From positions 1 through 7,320 of the forward strand of contig JACDBO010000476.1 in the NCBI GenBank assembly GCA_013694885.1: 7,320 nt of DNA, written 5' to 3'. Origin of the DNA: Chloroflexia bacterium. GTDB lineage: Bacteria > Chloroflexota > Chloroflexia > Thermomicrobiales > UBA6265. Each line of letters opens with the position of its first letter. The first letter of the stretch is position 1. Under the pieces are notes generated by a model. That model worked only from the letters and a program-made list of their open reading frames with translations. It was not told where the DNA came from and made no database searches. A program made the position numbers and the translations under genes. Positions 6,269-7,320 of the stretch are shown here, piece after piece.

Positions 6269-7015
6269 ATGACCCGTGCCTACCGCCGATATGCTCGCGC
6301 GATCTCCACCCTGATCGAGGAAGTCATGGACTCGCAAGCAGCGACCATCGAGTCCGCCGCCGCCTGGATGGCGGAGAGCGTGGCGACTGATGGGGTCGTG
6401 CATTTGTTCGGGAGTGGACACTCGCACATGGTGGCTGAGTAGGTGTTTCATCGAGCCGGCAGTCTGATGCCCTGCAACCCGATGCTCGATCCGAACCTGA
6501 CGCTGTTCGGGACGGTCAACGCCACGCTGCTGGAACGCACCGACGGGTATGGACAAGTCGTCGTCGCCTCGCATGATATCCGGCCCGGTGAGGTCGTGGT
6601 CGTGGTCAGCACCTCCGGTGTCAATCCCGTCCCGATCGATGTCGCGCTGGCGGCACAGGAGCGTGGCGGGCGAACGGTGGCGATTACCTCAGACCGCCAC
6701 TACCGCGACGCACCATCGCGGCACGAGTCGGGCAAGCGCCTCGCCGAGGTGGCGGAGCTGACCATCGACACACTCGTTCCTCGGGGCGATGCCCTGGTGG
6801 CGCTCGGCGGCGTCGATACCCCGGCCGGTGGCGCGTCCTCGGTGATCGGCCTCGCGCTCATCAACGCGTTGATGGTCGAGACGGCCGAACGCCTGCGGGA
6901 ACGTGGCGTCCCGCCGCCGCTGATCCCGACGATGAACTTGCCCGGCGGCGACGAGCGGATGGCCCAGTTGACCGCCCGCTACCGCGACCGCTTGCCGCTG
7001 CTGCGGCGGGCGTGA
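6269..7015 (+). pseudogene. SIS-domain phosphosugar-binding protein (UPF0309-like), interrupted by in-frame TAG
   Basis: Read through, the frame gives about 248 residues of a SIS-fold protein of the UPF0309 type, cytosolic proteins thought to bind or isomerise phosphosugars. Blocks in order: LFGSGHSHMVAE (46-57), then TAG at 6440-6442 as codon 58, then VFHRAGSLMPCNPMLDP, STSGVNPVPIDVALAA (114-129, the SIS phosphate loop), SRHESGKRL (150-158) and NLPGGDER (223-230). Family members have a second glutamate where the TAG stands (AEE-[VL]-F-x-R-A-G), so one base change GAG to TAG explains it. Everything downstream stays in frame to TGA 7013-7015 with no further damage, which points to a recent mutation or a sequencing error. 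The start is good: GGAG six bases before ATG 6269. GTG 6443 directly follows the TAG, so reinitiation to make a 190-aa fragment is possible, but that fragment would lack the GSGHS motif. An ABC-transporter remnant lies upstream. Confidence 0.82.
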
Positions 7016-7063
7016 CGCGAAGATGAGGCGCGCGGTACGTTCGTCGTCGACCGTGGGGAAAAC

Positions 7064-7320
7064 TCAATCGAGCTGGTTGGCTTGTTCTTCGGCCAGCGTC
7101 TGGGTACGGAGGTAGGCGGCGTAGACGGCACGGGAGAGGACGGTACGCAGACCACCCTTCTCCATCTGGTAGATCGCCTCGGCGGAGGTACCGCCGGGGG
7201 AGGTCACCATGTTCCGCAGCTCGGCCATGTGCTTGCCGGAATGGCGAGCGAAATCGACCGAGCCGGCGACGGTCTGCAAGACGATCTGCTCGGCGATGCG
7301 GCGCGGAAAGCCCATGTGGA
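7064..7320 (-). CDS. proC: Pyrroline-5-carboxylate reductase, C-terminal part
   Basis: The visible 85 or so residues are the C-terminal dimerisation domain of ProC, which reduces 1-pyrroline-5-carboxylate to proline with NAD(P)H. Diagnostic segments are GFPRRIAEQIVLQTVAGS, the helix with HMAELRNMVTSPGGTSAEAI, where the family has H-P-x-x-L-R-D-x-V-x-S-P-G-G-T-T, and EKGGLRTVLSRAVYAAYLRT. The tail after QTLAEEQANQLD is ordinary in length. The frame is still open at the right edge; ATG 7315 is internal, since the NAD(P)-binding Rossmann domain must lie outside the window. It converges on the SIS gene, with 48 bases between the two stops and no strong terminator seen there. Confidence 0.93.
   Translation of the reverse strand, partial: HMGFPRRIAEQIVLQTVAGSVDFARHSGKHMAELRNMVTSPGGTSAEAIYQMEKGGLRTVLSRAVYAAYLRTQTLAEEQANQLD

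Noticed and set aside
5900..6574. 224-codon minus-strand frame across the ABC remnant, the spacer and the start of the SIS gene
   Set aside because: It runs antisense to both recognisable remnants, matches no family I know, and lacks a ribosome binding site.

Overview
This is a GC-rich window with GTG starts alongside ATG starts and short spacers between genes. It looks like a bacterial chromosome from a Thermomicrobia-type Chloroflexi (Sphaerobacter/Nitrolancea-like). That placement rests on overall protein flavour only: there is no rRNA or other lineage marker here, so it is a guess.

Left third (1-3132, minus strand): a divergently transcribed unit made of a full-length RelA/SpoT-type (p)ppGpp synthetase/hydrolase (rel) followed 32 bases later by a PfkB-family sugar kinase that runs off the left edge. 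A good -35/-10 pair lies upstream of rel. Rel keeps every hydrolase residue I can check, yet carries an acidic E-I-D-D motif in the synthetase domain where bifunctional enzymes normally have R-x-K-D.

Middle (3133-5852, plus strand): molybdenum-cofactor genes. moeA (molybdenum insertion) and a MoaD-MoaE fusion (molybdopterin synthase, both subunits in one chain) flank a small 76-aa helical protein. Upstream of the small gene is a near-perfect sigma-54-type -24/-12 element, and downstream of it a perfect 13-bp inverted repeat. The small gene therefore looks like its own transcription unit inside the Moco cluster.

Right third (5853-7320): a zone of decay. About 50 codons matching the C-terminal tail of an ABC-transporter ATPase survive right after moaDE, ending in a stop codon with the old terminator hairpin still attached. 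After roughly 240 bases with no recognisable gene comes a SIS-domain (UPF0309-like) phosphosugar-binding protein gene whose frame is intact except for one in-frame TAG, at a position where the family has glutamate. Converging on it from the right edge is the C-terminal part of pyrroline-5-carboxylate reductase (proC).

No tRNA, rRNA, CRISPR array, insertion sequence or transposase is visible. I see no large new multi-gene system. The best leads are the sigma-54-like control of the small protein, the hybrid Rel signature, and the amber-interrupted SIS gene beside the ABC remnant.
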